Shown here piece after piece: positions 23,054 through 34,243 of a DNA stretch of 64,000 bases. Each line of letters begins with the position of its first letter. Position 1 is the first letter of the stretch. The stretch lies in NCBI GenBank assembly GCA_002964805.2, contig PUDQ02000089.1:1-64000 (forward strand). Direction: 5' to 3'. The notes under the pieces were generated by a model. The model searched no databases. It saw only the letters and a program-made list of their open reading frames with translations, and was not told the DNA's origin. The DNA is from Trametes villosa (lineage: Eukaryota; Basidiomycota; Agaricomycetes; Polyporales; Polyporaceae). Made by a program: the position numbers and the translations under genes.

Positions 23054-24649
23054 TCACGATTCTCCTTCCTCCATGAGCCATTTCGCGAATTCGTCCAGGC
23101 GGTTCTTCTCGTTCTCGTCGCCACCGGCCGCGGCGTCGCCATAGCCACTTCTCCTGAAGCGTTGTCTCCCTGCAAACAGCGATGCCTCTATCCGGCGACC
23201 AGCAAAGAAACGGCCGTTCATTTTCTGTAGCATATTGGTCAAATCATCCAGCCCAGGACCAGTAGTAAGGACTTACTAGTACACACGCCTGCGCACTGAG
23301 GGGATCCTTGAACTTCACAGTCATGATGCCGTCGGGCTCCTCCTGCAGGTGACGATCAGCATAGAACGAAAGCGAAGAGGTGGTTGCACGTACATCATAT
23401 AGTACAACGTTGGTCACCTCGCCTAATGTCGAGCATTCTTCTCGTACATCTTCCTTGAGATCAAGCAGCAGCGAGCTGTCTTCCTCCAGCTCCTTCAGCG
23501 TGAACATGTACTTCAGGACGACCACGCGTCCGTGTTTGTTCATCGCGTTAATCTTGTCCTCCTCCGAGATGGAGGGCCCGAAACCGTCCTCGTCGTCCCA
23601 CTCGCCCAGCTTCCTGCAACGCGCACACATGTCAGTCGAACGCCCACGGAGAGCCCGAAAGCCACAAAACACGCTCGCGCACTTCTGCATCTTCCCAATC
23701 CTCCGCGTCGCGCGCTTCTTGTCCTGCACGGTCTTCCTAGGCTTCGCCTCTCCCCCACCGCCGCCCTCCGCCGCCCCGCGCGGCTCGTGCTTGTGCCCGA
23801 ACTCCGCGCGCTGCACGCGCATGCGCGTGCCCGGCTCCCCCACGCGCAGCTCCGCGTCGTCGAGCATCGTGATCGCGAGGTCAACGGACTCCTCCTTGAA
23901 GTACACGACGAGCGCGTCGCCGGAGAACGAGCCGTCGTCGCGCGCGTACAGCTTCACCTTCGGGCTCCCCTCGTCGTCCTCCTCGATCAGCCCGAACTTG
24001 CCGAAGCGCGCGGCGACCTCGTCCAGGTCCGCGTCCGCGGGCAGGCCCGTCACGTACACCGCGGTGTTCTTCGAGCGGCGCTCTGGTGCGGCGGGCGGCG
24101 CGGGCGCGGAGGTGGAGGAGGACGCGCCGTTGTTGGAGGAGGACGCGTCGTCGTCGTTCCGGTTGCGCTTGGGTGCGGCGCCGGTGTAGTTCACGTCTCC
24201 GGCCTTGCGTTTCTTCTTCTGCCGCTTCAGAACGGGTGCTGCGGGGGTCTAGACAGGGCAGGCGCAGTATGAGGTTGGGAGGGAGGTGGCGTTGAGTCGG
24301 GTGAGCGCAAGTTAGGTGTTGAGGAGGCGAGTAGGACGCACCTCCTCGTCCACACCGGCAATAGAGTATGCTGCTTGCTGAGCCTTCACGAGGTCCTCGT
24401 CCAGCTAGAATGCGTGATTATGGTAGGCTGCCATTTACACCAGTTGTATGCTTAGACACTTACCACCGGAAGCCATGCACCCTTCTCGACGTCATACTCG
24501 AGCTCTGTACCATCGTCTTGCTCAAATCTCCACGCTCCCGCGGTGCGATCGTAGTGGACGCGAGGGTCATTCGCGAATGCCGCAGCTTGGGCTTCCGCTG
24601 AGGAGCCGCTCGCGAGTGCGGCGGGCGGTAGGTTCTCCGACGTCGACAT
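23054..24649 (-). CDS. CUS2/TAT-SF1-like U2 snRNP-associated splicing factor (two RRMs)
   Basis: Six exons (24649-24464, 24404-24342, 24248-23683, 23613-23394, 23342-23277, 23224-23054) give 423 residues. The N-terminus has an aromatic-rich segment (HYDRTAGAWRFEQDDGTELE, then YDVEKGAW). RRM1 is near residues 120-210 (NTAVYVTGLPADADLDEVAA; GDALVVYFKEESVDLAITML). RRM2 is near 270-375 (RVVVLKYMFTLKELEEDSSL; GIMTVKFKDPLSAQACV; KMNGRFFAGRRIEASLF) and has the shape of a U2AF-homology motif. Family members (yeast Cus2, human HTATSF1) bind SF3B1/Hsh155 and U2 snRNP and help prespliceosome formation in the nucleus. The basic linker KRQKKKRKAGD is a likely nuclear localisation signal. Phase closes across all five introns. 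Confidence 0.92.
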
Positions 24650-25063
24650 TGGCCGTGGCTGCCGTCAAAGTGTTATATTCGTACGAGCTAGTAGGTATCG
24701 CAGGAGCTGAGTCAAACAACGGAGCAGCAGATAACCAGACAGAGAGCAAAGGGGTATTCACAAGCAAGGACGAGAGCAAGTACTGTGCGGAGACGCTGCA
24801 GTCAAGTGGACACCTTCCCACGCTCCGAGAACGTTCGTGAAATGGCAAGCCAAGGCCCTGCAGCCTTGCTCAACGTTCAAACGTTCAACAGTAGAGCGGG
24901 TATCAGTTACATTCAGGCGGGATGGTAGCAGGGGGACATTGCAGCGAGTGATACGTTTGAAGCACTATGTTGTTCAAGACCAGACGTATGGGAAGTTGAA
25001 ACTACGCGCCATCCTACAAAGCCAGATAGCCGCAAGGAAAAGAGTGTATTGCCCGCATTTACT
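24650..25063. other. Spacer between complex I subunit 3' end and CUS2 promoter
   Basis: About 410 nt with no supported gene. It should contain the 5' UTR and promoter of the CUS2-like gene and the 3' UTR of the complex I subunit gene, which are arranged head to tail. Confidence 0.45.
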
Positions 25064-25768
25064 CTACTTCACGAGCAACATGGGGAAGTAGGCATGCGGG
25101 TCATGCGGAGCGTCTTCCACACGCTCTGGCCGCCACTTCTTGAACGGGATTGGGGGAATGGGAGGAAGCTTGGACTCGGAGTAGGCCTTGCGTGCGGAGG
25201 TGATCGAAGCAATAACTTGGGTGAGGTCGACCGGAGCTTGCTGCTCGGCAGGAACAGAGGAAGCGTCGGAGCTCTGTGCCTCTCCCGGGGCGGCGACACT
25301 GAGGCCGGTGGTGAGATCCCGCGAGTTCAGTGGAGACAGTATAAGGAACGCACGCTTCTGCTTTCGCATGATCGAGTAGCAGGGTAGACAGCTCCGTCTG
25401 CGTCACCACTGAGGTTCGGGGGAAAGCACGGCGAACATCACGCTTCCAGTAGGGGTTCTGCGCCGGGTCGGAGGCTATCGAATCGTGAGCTCGGCGGCCA
25501 ACCACCTGGAGGACGCGCAGTCGTACCCTTGGTGGCTGGGGTGGCGTACTTCTCAGGCCTGGAGGCAGGTTGAGGGTACCGGTTGCGGTCTGCGATGGGG
25601 AGACCAGTAGAGATTTCAGGATTTATGACCACGGCGTCCCCTGCGGATGGCCACGGTGATGAGCGTTCGTGCACGCTGAGCATATCGCCGCTACGCACGG
25701 AATTTCTTCCAGAAGCCCTTGGGGCTGAGATGGTAGAGGGTGCTCTCTGCCGCCTTGCGTGTTGCCAT
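25064..25768 (-). CDS. NADH:ubiquinone oxidoreductase 21.3 kDa-type accessory subunit (NUO-21.3/NUZM-like)
   Basis: Four exons (25768-25699, 25640-25527, 25474-25354, 25298-25064) give 179 residues. The pattern YHLSPKGFWKKFRDAVVINP - STGLPIADRNRYPQP - SRPEKYATPATKASDPAQNP - YWKRDVRRAFPRTSVVTQ matches the fungal complex I accessory subunit known as 21.3 kDa in Neurospora and NUZM in Yarrowia. I assign it from remembered family motifs, not a search. The C-terminal half (VDLTQVIASITSARKAYSES, then KLPPIPPIPFKKWRPE) is less familiar. It should be a mitochondrial inner-membrane protein with a structural role in complex I; no cleavable presequence is evident. The start is the ATG at 25768; the AG just before it suggests a possible spliced leader. 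It is divergent from the UPF0643-like gene. Confidence 0.8.
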
Positions 25769-26537
25769 GGCCTGCAATGAGCACGAAGCGGGGAGGACGT
25801 CGAGGTGAGCGGCGAGAGGGAGCGAACCGACGACGAGCACGCCGACGGTGACGCCCGACGGGGTCACGTGCGTCGGGAGGGCCTCTCCGCCACTCCGCCG
25901 CCTGCGATTGCGCTGCCTGCCGTCTTTCGCTCCGTCTCCACGGTCTCTGCAAACACTTCGCTCGCGATTGCTCATTCAGTACGCGCGGCTGTGGCGGTCG
26001 ACGTGCTCATCGCGTCCGGTGCGGCGCGGCGGCGCACCCACATGGACTCCGCCTCGGTAAGTGGGCGCGTACCCCGCCCCCGACACATCTGGGGCTCCGG
26101 CCACAGCAGTGCCCTGTCGTCCCGCCCGCTTCGATATAATGCTTGTGCTTTCGATTTGTGGGCGGCGTGTGTGATTGGCTGCGGGAATGCCACGACGATT
26201 CCTCGGTTCGCGCCCGCCAGGACGATGTGCGCGGGATCGCGCAATCGTCGCCGCCGTCTTACACAACCTCGCACCATCCCACCCAACAGCGTCCCCCGCA
26301 TTCGAGACCGGCCAAAATATAGACTTTTGACTCCGGCTTGCGCCGCGTGTGCGGTGCTTGGCCTGTCGTGCTCGCTCCCGGTGACGACGGATGGCGACGA
26401 ACCCGAAGTCGTATAAAACGCGGGGTACCCTGGTGCGTCGCTGCATTCCTCTCCAGCCGCGTTCACCTGCTTCCTCTCAGAACCTGCTCATACATTTGCC
26501 TTCGAGCGACCTCTACTTTCACGGAACCTTCCACGTC
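25769..26537. promoter_or_regulatory. Divergent promoter region, complex I subunit / UPF0643-like gene
   Basis: A 769 nt interval between divergent start codons. A TATA box (GTATAAAA, 26,411-26,418) points toward the plus-strand gene. The upstream ATG at 26,391 lies before this box and is therefore unlikely to be translated. No other gene was seen. Confidence 0.55.
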
Positions 26538-27510
26538 ATGGCTCAGGTCGCAGTGGCCACCCCTGTCCCTCTCCCCGCGTCTCTTGACCATGCCTCTGCT
26601 CGCGTAGATGCGTCCGTGACGGACGGCGCGTCGGATGTCCCAGTCGAGCAGCTCACATCCCAGGAGCAGGCCATCGAGGTCCTCGCCAAGCCGAACCAGT
26701 CGAACCAGCCGAACCATGACCCGCACGTCTTGCCCAGCTTCGAGACCCGTGCCACCTCCCCCATTCTCTACCTCCCTCCGTTGCTCTCGTCGCTCCCTGT
26801 AGGTGTCCACGTGCAGCACCCCACGTCACCGGCATTCTCGTCCCCGAGCGTTCCCCGCCCTCTGTCGACGGAGTCGCGCCTTCCCTCCATAGACCAGGCC
26901 TCCTTGGCGCTGCACCGTGCCTTGCATCACTTCCGTCCGACGACGGAGGAGTATGCCAAAACTCCGTACCCGGAGGCCTTCAACTGGGAGGAACTCGAGC
27001 TTCCTCTCGAGGAAGAGCGCGAGTGGTACTGCGTCGTCTTTCGGAGCAGGCGGCGCGACGGCAGCGACGGCGGACGTGCGTATTCGGCAGCCCTTACGCG
27101 TCGTTCCGTGACACGAATTTGCTGACGCCGGGCTTGTCATCACACAGCGCTCTACGAAGCGGACAAGAAGGCGCACGAGGAGGCCGTGCAGAATGGCGGG
27201 GTACGTCCCGCCCCCGCCCGTTTCTTACCCATCCTTTAACTGACGCTCGTCTTGTTTTTCTCGACTTTAGCTCATTCTCTACTGGTACGGCACGCCGCAC
27301 CCCGAGACCGGCCTGAACCTCGCGACGTGCATCTGGCAGTCGCGTGCCCACGCCGCCGCGGCGAACTCGCGCCCGCACCACATCCGCGCGATGCGGCTCG
27401 CTGCCGCGTCGTACGAACGCTACGAGCTCGAGCGCCACCGCCTGCGGAAGGTCAAAGGCGAGACGCGCCTCCGCGTCGAGCCCTACGACGGCGGCGACGT
27501 CGGCTGGTGA
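26538..27510 (+). CDS. UPF0643-like fungal protein of unknown function
   Basis: Three exons (26538-27075, 27148-27200, 27271-27510) give 276 residues. The N-terminal half is variable and Ser/Pro-rich, with SNQPNHDPHVLPSFETRAT. The conserved core runs from HHFRPTTEEYAKTPYPEAFN through WEELELPLEEEREWYCVVFR, then LYEADKKAHEEAVQNGG and LILYWYGTPHPETGLNLATC. It ends IWQSRAHAAAANSRPHHIRA - MRLAAASYERYELERHRLRK, an Arg/His-rich helix pattern I associate with the UPF0643 family of fungi. Function is unknown; no signal peptide or membrane segment is seen. The start at 26538 was chosen because a TATA box lies about 120 nt upstream and because an earlier in-frame ATG falls before that box. Confidence 0.78.
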
Positions 27511-28788
27511 TCGACGTGGGGTGCGGATGTCATACCCGAGGTGTGGAGGTAGAGCTTTCTTGTGCATATGTCGTTGGATCGTGTTGTGTCGCTTTCGTTG
27601 TCTGTGTCTGTCGCTCTCGCTTGTGTACCATATAATGGTTCTGTGTTGTTGGAATCGGTGATTATATCTGTAATGACGCATATACCTTCTCACATCTGTG
27701 AGGCCACGGCTCCTCGCATCAAAGGCACGGGTGTCTTCCGACACGAAGAGCATATTGTTGTGCCCGCCAGCGAGTCCAATGTCACTGTAATTGCTTGGCA
27801 GAACCCTGGGACAACTCGCGGTCCGCGGCTACGGGACCCGGGTGCACTGGAGTTACGTTGACGCTCGTTAGCTGCTTGCCCACAGCACAGCCGCGAGTCG
27901 GATTCGGGTGTTTTTACTGAACGACGACCATCGTCCGCCAAAGCCATGCATCGGCACCGGATGCAAATGCATCACTGTACCCCGTAGCTTTGGTCCAATG
28001 TGATGGTACGGTCAAAAACTTATTCTACTGCGCCAGCATTGAACTTTAGCACTCAGTGGGTGATGTGGACCTAGTACGGCCTCGGACTCAAGAGCACCCG
28101 CGCATCCTTCCTTACGAAAACCCGGCCTGGGGACTAAGGATTCTTACCCAGGTCGGGCTATCGTACGATAAACTCGTGACTATTCGTCATGAGCCGACGG
28201 ATCGGCGTTGCGTTCGTGAGGAGCGCGTACACAGTGCATACGAGAAGAGGGTGCTGTTCTGCGCCTTGCGCATCTTCTGCCCGAAGGAGGATGTCCGGGC
28301 CTCTGATAATAAGCGCACTTCGGATGCCGTGCAATTCGAATTGGTGCGTAGGCTGACGACACTCTCTGCGGGCGAAGCTGACGAGGTTTTTTGTAAAGGA
28401 ACTGGTGCCGGGGGTACGACGAGTGCGTGGCGAGCACGGCATCATGGACGTCGCTGCCGCCAAGGGGCAACTTGAAACTCTCCCTTGCGCGGTGCCGAAG
28501 ACTCCGGCAAGAAAGGCCGCTTGAAAAAGATCTGCTTGCACGCCGCCCTGAAGCGACTCCAGCGGAGGCCGTGGCTACCTCGGGGGGGTTCTTCTACCCG
28601 GCCGCCCCAGGCTAAGCAATCTGTTCCTATGGCAGATACTCGAAGATCGCAATCTCCGCGAGGATCGACTAGTGTTTCGCAATTGCAATCGAGCGAGCGT
28701 CACGGGTGACTATAAGTACGAGTGTGCTCGTCGAGTTGGAAATCATCACCGCTTCCTCTTCCCGCATTGCTACTCACTCGCAGCCACC
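27511..28788. other. Intergenic region upstream of UGT1
   Basis: 1.3 kb with frames up to about 140 codons on both strands (28,056-28,475 +; 28,158-28,541 -) that match no family I know and overlap each other. A TATA-like element (TATAAG, 28,711-28,716) lies about 75 nt before the UGT1 start. Nothing else is supported. Confidence 0.45.
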
Positions 28789-30908
28789 ATGACTACTGCA
28801 CAGCTCAAGCACCTCGTCCTCTTCCCCACGTATTTCTGGGGTAAGTGTGGTCGTCTTCGACCGAGCTTACGAGCGAGTACTTACATGCGCGATCACAGGG
28901 CACGCCCGGCCGATGAGCACTCTCGCCGCGCGGATGGTCAAGCTACGCCCCAACGTCGTGATCACGTTCCTGGCACTGAAAGGCCTCCGGGACCGAGTGG
29001 TGGCGGAGGTTGCGCGGGATTTCCTGCCAGGGGAAGAACAACTCGCGAACAGAATCAGGTCAGTATCATGCCAGCGATGGAAAGCCATAGTCGCTTTCCA
29101 GTCTCACGGGACATACCGCAGAATCATCGCCCTCGAAGAAACCAGCGAGCCGCAGGATACCAGCGGTGCCCCCGGAGCTTTCGAGGCTGCTTGGGACCGG
29201 CTACGCAACGGCCAGCCGCTTGTGTGTGCGAAGACAGGGGAGCGTTTCGAGGCGCTTTCCGTCCCCCCGAGTGCCATCCTGCTGGACGTACGTGGTCCCA
29301 TCATCCTAGAACGTCAAAACATTAATAGGCGCTTACCTTGGTACAGTTCTTCTCGGTAGACGCGTTCGACATCGTGCGCCAGACAAGCGGGGACGCGGTC
29401 AAGCTGTACTCCTGGTTTGCCATCGCGACAAATTCCTTCTTCCACGCCTTTGTGGAGGACAGGTATCCTGCGGCTTTGGCAGAAGCGGCGCGCACAGGAC
29501 GGCCTTTGGAAGAGATAGCCTTCGAGGTGGGTATTCGAACGGGCCCACAGCTTCGTTGCAGTCTAACTCCGTGACGTAGATGATGTGGCCCAACAAGGGG
29601 GAGGTCATTCACAGCCCGTGCCTGCCTCCGGTGTACGACTACGAGATTCATCCGCAGGAGGTACGCCTTCTCTAGCTGCAACTGGTGGTATTCTGACTCG
29701 GGTGGGGAAACCCGTAGTTCCCGTTGCCGCCGAAGCTTTTCGGCACTATGATGGCTAAATTGCCCAGGTGAGTGTGGTTCCCGCCCCTGCGAATCTCGCC
29801 AAGCGCTCATTATTTGCCTGCCGGTGACCAGAGTCATGAATACCACCGACGGGCTGGTTACCTTCGACGCCGCCGACTATCATCCTGAGGCTACTGCTGC
29901 CGTCAAACAATACTACAAGGAGAAGTCGCGGAAGGCTACCTATACAGGACCACTCCTGCCTCAGGCTTCCGGCGTACAGGCGCGTGCAAACGAGAAAGCA
30001 CAGGCAAATGGCGACAGCAAGGTAATGGCGTTTTTGGACGAGAAGCTCAAGTTTTCAGGGGAACACTCTGTCCTCTATGTAAGTGTCGCTGATCCTGCTA
30101 TGGAATGCCTGACTGACCAAATATATCAGCTTTCATTTGGCTCGCTCTTTTGGCCCTCGGATCCCGCCAAACTCTGGGCAGTAGTCGACGTGCTCATCGA
30201 GACGAACACCCCGTTTGTGAGTTTGCTTATTCCCCGCGGGTGTCGATCGTGACGTTCCTTAACTCATGCCTGCCCATCCTAAAGGTCATGAGCTACGGCG
30301 CGTTGATGGCGAGCCCGATGCCTGAGGAAGTGAATGCGAGGATCGAGAGCTTCGGCAATGCTCTAGTCGCCGACTGGGTGCCGCAACAGGCCCTATTAGA
30401 CCATCCGGTGAGCGGTGTCCACAGCTGGTGATATACGACGGGATATGCTCACATGCAGCGCGACAGGCGACGGGCTGGTACCTGATGCACGGCGGGCACA
30501 ACGGTACCCTTGAATCAGTCGCGGCCGGCGTCCCCATGTGAGCCCCAGCGGTCTGGTGACCTTCCCCGCGCGATGCTAATCTGATGCCTTGCTAGGATCG
30601 TGTGGCCGATCGCGGCGGACCAGCCGCTGAACGCACTTTACCTTTCGGACATCGCGCACGTCGCGTACGAGCTCGTCGAGGTGCGCAATGGCCGGGGCCT
30701 GCGCAAGCTCTACCGCAGCGGGCGCGCGCCTGTCGGGACGATCGACGCCGTCAAGGAGGAGATGCGCGGCGTGCTCGCCCAGGCGTTTGGTGCGGACGGC
30801 GCCGAGAAGCGTGCACGGCTACAGGCGATGAAGGCGAAGTTGCAGACGGCGTGGGATGAGGACGGCGTAGCGCGACGTGACGTTTCTGAGTTCTTGGATG
30901 GGATATAG
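28789..30908 (+). CDS. UDP-glycosyltransferase 1 (GT1 family)
   Basis: Eleven exons (28789-28840, 28899-29058, 29122-29287, 29347-29526, 29580-29660, 29718-29767, 29832-30078, 30130-30216, 30285-30407, 30467-30537, 30596-30908) give 509 residues. The N-terminal acceptor domain starts KHLVLFPTYFWGHARPMSTL. The C-terminal donor domain has a PSPG-like signature: FGSLFWPSDPAKLW, DWVPQQALLDHPATGWYLMH, GGHNGTLESVAAGVPMIVWP, then ADQPLNALYL. Such enzymes transfer a sugar from a UDP-sugar to small lipophilic acceptors; the acceptor cannot be read from sequence. The usual HCGWNS core is HGGHNG here. No signal peptide or C-terminal membrane anchor is evident, so it is probably cytosolic. It is followed tail to tail by the truncated protease B. 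All eleven exon joints recur in UGT3. Confidence 0.93.
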
Positions 30909-31184
30909 GCGAGGGCACACCTTCGGCAGCGCAGAGACACCAATAGGTGCTTGTTGTGTCCATTATGTATTGGTAGCCTTTGCTCACGAGTCGTTCTAAG
31001 ACACCTGCCTTGTTCTCGTCCTCTCAGCCTACCGCTTCTCGCGCTGATTGCGCGAGGATACCCGTCATAGGCGGCGGTGGTCATGAAGTTATGTATATTC
31101 CGTGGGTACAGTAGGGTGAAAACAGGGTATATATCCCAAGCCGGCGGGAAGAGTGAGTGTGAACGTGGCGGCAGGCGTGGATAA

Positions 31185-32530
31185 CTATATCAGAGTGGCG
31201 AAGCCGACAGCCTTGGAGTCGAATGAGAACGCAGTGTAGACGTTCTTCATGAAGCTACAAATAAACGGCGTCAGCATCTGTCCTCCATCACTGCGAAAGA
31301 GTGAATGCACACCTGTCGCCGAGCAACCAGGTGTTCGTACCGAGACCGAGGTCGTCACCAACAATCGCGCCGATGCAGCGCGTCGGGTCACTCGTACGGC
31401 CGATGTTGAAGTTCTCAGCCGTGATGGTCCACTGCTTCCCGCCCCAGCTGAACGCGATGTCGTTCGGGACCTCGTCGCACGGGACGGTGTAGAAGCCGGA
31501 GCCCTTGTCCCACAGCTCCGCTCCGGGCACCTTTTCGTAGAACGCCGCGACCTCGCTCGGGGGCCCATAGATGAGGGTGGTACCGGAGTCGATGATAGTT
31601 TGGAAGTTTGACTGGGTGGTCTTCCCGCCGACGGCGAGTGTCGCGCCAGCAATCTGCCAGAACCCGTTGCCGGTGACGGGGTGGTACTCGGGAGCGCCGG
31701 TGTAGAGTAGGGTGTTCGTCCCACCGAGGTAGAGCTCCGAGCCGAGCTTGGCGAGCTTGAGGCCGAAGACGCCGTCCTTGACGGCGCCCTGCGTCTTTGC
31801 GGTGTTAAAGAACGGGCTCTGTGGACAGTGGTCAGCGAATCGCGCGGTCTAGACGCGCCGGTGGAACACACCTTTTTCAGGGTAGAGATGGCGGGGAAGG
31901 CGAGGCCGAGGATGCCGTCGTCCGCCTCCGCGCCGAAGCTCTGCGAGATGGTGTCGACGGGGGAGAAGTACTGGTCCTCGACCGTGATCCTGGCGATGGA
32001 GACGGTTTCGGTGTACACGGGACCGGACACTTTGGAGCCGTCGGCGTATCCGATGGAGAACTTGCCGCTCTGGTGGGAGCCGCTCGAGGATGAGGCGGGA
32101 CTGTACTTGTTTTTCTTGCTGCAGTATGCGCTCGTGCAACTCTCGGAGGGGATCCAGAGGTCGGCAGAACCAGCTGTCAATTGCGGTCAGGGTTTAGACA
32201 TGCCGTAGTGTTTAGGTCGTGACTCACTGTCAAAGTCGATGAAGAACTGTTGACTGGGGGTACCGATGGACATGGGTCCCGCCCAGTACTCGTCGCCACC
32301 TTCGTCGAGGAGGGGCTCGATTTGGCGCTTTTCGGGAGGGGTAGAGTAGCTCATGTTGGCAATGGGCAAGATCTTGGCACCCTCGTTGAGCGCCTCAGGG
32401 CCCATATTACGCTCGAGGTTGATCAGATTCTGTCTGTGCTTGCTGCAAGCGAAAGTGGGTTAACATTTGCGACTATGAGGAAGGGTGAACCAACGTACTT
32501 GCGGTCTCGAGCAACGACCTCAGCGGCCCT
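31185..32530 (-). pseudogene. Aspartic protease B, 5'-truncated (family A1)
   Basis: Exons 32530(cut)-32499, 32442-32228, 32173-31872, 31818-31313 and 31254-31185 encode a complete mature pepsin domain: YWAGPMSIGTPSQQFFIDF, a spliced DTGSADLW, DSGTTLIYGPPS, and the C-terminus FMKNVYTAFSFDSKAVGFAT. All internal splice sites and frames are intact and match protease C exon for exon. The first exon is cut: only codons equivalent to RAAEVVARDRN remain, so signal peptide, start codon and promoter are missing. The break is at about 32,530, where a plus-strand UGT fragment begins. An internal ATG (32,405) could start an unsecreted form lacking most of the propeptide, but no promoter is apparent. I call it a recently broken copy. 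Confidence 0.85.
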
Positions 32531-33142
32531 TTTGGTGCGTCGATGGCCGTTCCTATACCCGATGATGTGAAGACGCGCATCGAGACATACGGCAACGCGA
32601 TCGTCTCCGACTGGGTCCCACAGCAGGCCCTCCTTGAGCATCCTGTGAGCCTCCCCCAAAAGACTTTCTCGGGCGAGCCGTTTGCTTACGGTTATTTGCA
32701 GGCGACAGGCTGGTTTCTCATGCACGGCGGGCACAACGGCACCATCGAGGCCGTCGTGGCGGGCGTCCCCATGTAAGTCTTCAATTCACGTCGTCAACAT
32801 GGAAGTAGTTTCTGACTTGATGCTCTCAGGATCGTGTGGCCGATCGATGCCGACCAGCCGGCCAACGCGCTCTACCTCTCGGAGCTCGCCAACGTCGCGT
32901 ACGAGCTCATCGAGGTCCGCAGCGGCTGCGGCCTAGGCAAGATCTACCGCAACGGCCGCGTGCCCATCGGGACCGTCGACGCGGTCAAGGAGGAGATGCG
33001 CAGCGTGCTCGAGCAGGCGTTTGGGGCGGACGGCGCGGAGAAGCGTGCACGGTTGCAGGTAATGAAGAAGAAACTGCAGAAGGCGTGGGATGAGGATGGC
33101 GTCGCGCGTCGTGAGGTGTCTGATTTCTTGGATGGGATCTAG
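32531..33142 (+). pseudogene. UDP-glycosyltransferase 2, 5'-truncated fragment
   Basis: It corresponds to the end of exon 9 through exon 11 of the complete UGTs (32531-32644, 32702-32772, 32830-33142). It encodes SDWVPQQALLEHP, ATGWFLMHGGHNGTIEAVVA, GVPMIVWPIDADQPANALYL and a C-terminus ending VSDFLDGI, closest to UGT3. The first in-frame ATG is 32,543, giving at most 161 residues, only part of the sugar-donor domain. The acceptor domain and most of the Rossmann fold are absent, so catalysis is not expected. Frames and splice sites are undamaged, suggesting a recent break. Its left edge abuts the cut end of protease B head to head. Confidence 0.85.
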
Positions 33143-34243
33143 GGAGGGACCGGGGACGCCTTAGGGGGGCGTGATGTGCATATAGAGTAGACGTGCTAGT
33201 ACTTCAGGCCTGTTGTGCAATGTATTGAGTATCGTTAGAACACCTGCCCTCACCACTCATAATGACGACCGCCGTAACCGCTCAAATTTCCCGACTGTTG
33301 TAGAGATCGACCGCAACCGCTCGGCGCACAGGCGCTTAGTCCTCGACGCGCCCCACGTGACCGACGCGCACTGCGTTTCCGCGCCGCGCGGGCTCAGCGC
33401 TCCTCAGTCTTTCACCACGACGAAACTGAGGTGAGCCCGCGCGGACTCCTACTTTCCTTTTCATTGATTCTGACACTATAAATTAGCTTTCACTACAGGT
33501 AGATAGACGCCAATATGATTCTTTCACCACGACGAGACAGGCCAGTGAGCTTTCACTACACCGATGTCGCTGTTTGTAACGCACAACCGGTTTTACTAGT
33601 CCTCTATTCTTGTGGCAGATAGTAAACCCTTCACTCATCACCATAGAACTGAGCCGCTTTCGAGGCAAGAGGAAGTCCGTGCTCTTGCGCAACTCGGTTC
33701 CGGTGAGGGGCCTCCTTCTGGTGGAGATGATACATAGCACAGAGGCGGTGCAATGGCCGGCAGCGTTGCGACTACGCTTTATGATGTACGTCCTGCGCTA
33801 GAGCCATCATGTTCCAGCGCTGTCCTGAGCAGTCGGAATTGCAGCCCCTCGCCCTGGTATCGGATGATCGTCACCTCCGACACATCCGGATCATCTCTGC
33901 GTATCACTTGTGACTTCCACAAGAGACACTTCTTGGAGCGCGCCCATGCCCGTACTAGCACGCTTAAAGTACTGTTCGCGGAGTGGAGAGTATGGGCGGC
34001 GGAGGCTTGTGTAAGCCATGCTTCGGATATTGCTTTCTCGGCGCAACAATATAGCTATCCCTGGCCAAGATTTTCACCTCACTCACACAGAATTGCCATC
34101 ATAAAAGATATCGCCGCCGCAGGCTCTCAAGGAACAATCTCCAGGATTCGCTCTCCGGAAGGATTTAAGCAGGTGCGGGTAGCGGACTGAACACCAACCG
34201 CACCTACTTCTCTCGAGCACTCTCCAATTCAAGCTACGACGAT
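33143..34243. other. Intergenic region with short direct repeats, upstream of UGT3
   Basis: 1.1 kb without a supported gene. The motif CTTTCACCACGACGA occurs twice (about 33,409-33,424 and 33,518-33,534) and AGCTTTCACTACA occurs twice (about 33,485-33,498 and 33,548-33,561). A frame at 33,753-34,190 is of unknown meaning. Just after UGT2 the segment GTGCATATAGAGTAGACG (near 33,174) recurs after UGT3 (near 36,379), marking a duplicated 3' flank. Confidence 0.5.

Noticed and set aside
26391..26537. N-terminal extension of the UPF0643-like protein from ATG 26,391
   Set aside because: A TATA box lies downstream of this ATG (26,411-26,418), so transcripts should begin after it; ATG 26,538 is used instead.
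28056..28541. Overlapping frames upstream of UGT1 as a possible extra gene
   Set aside because: The two strands give similarly long frames with no motif, and neither aligns to the sequence upstream of UGT3, so they are not part of the duplicated unit.
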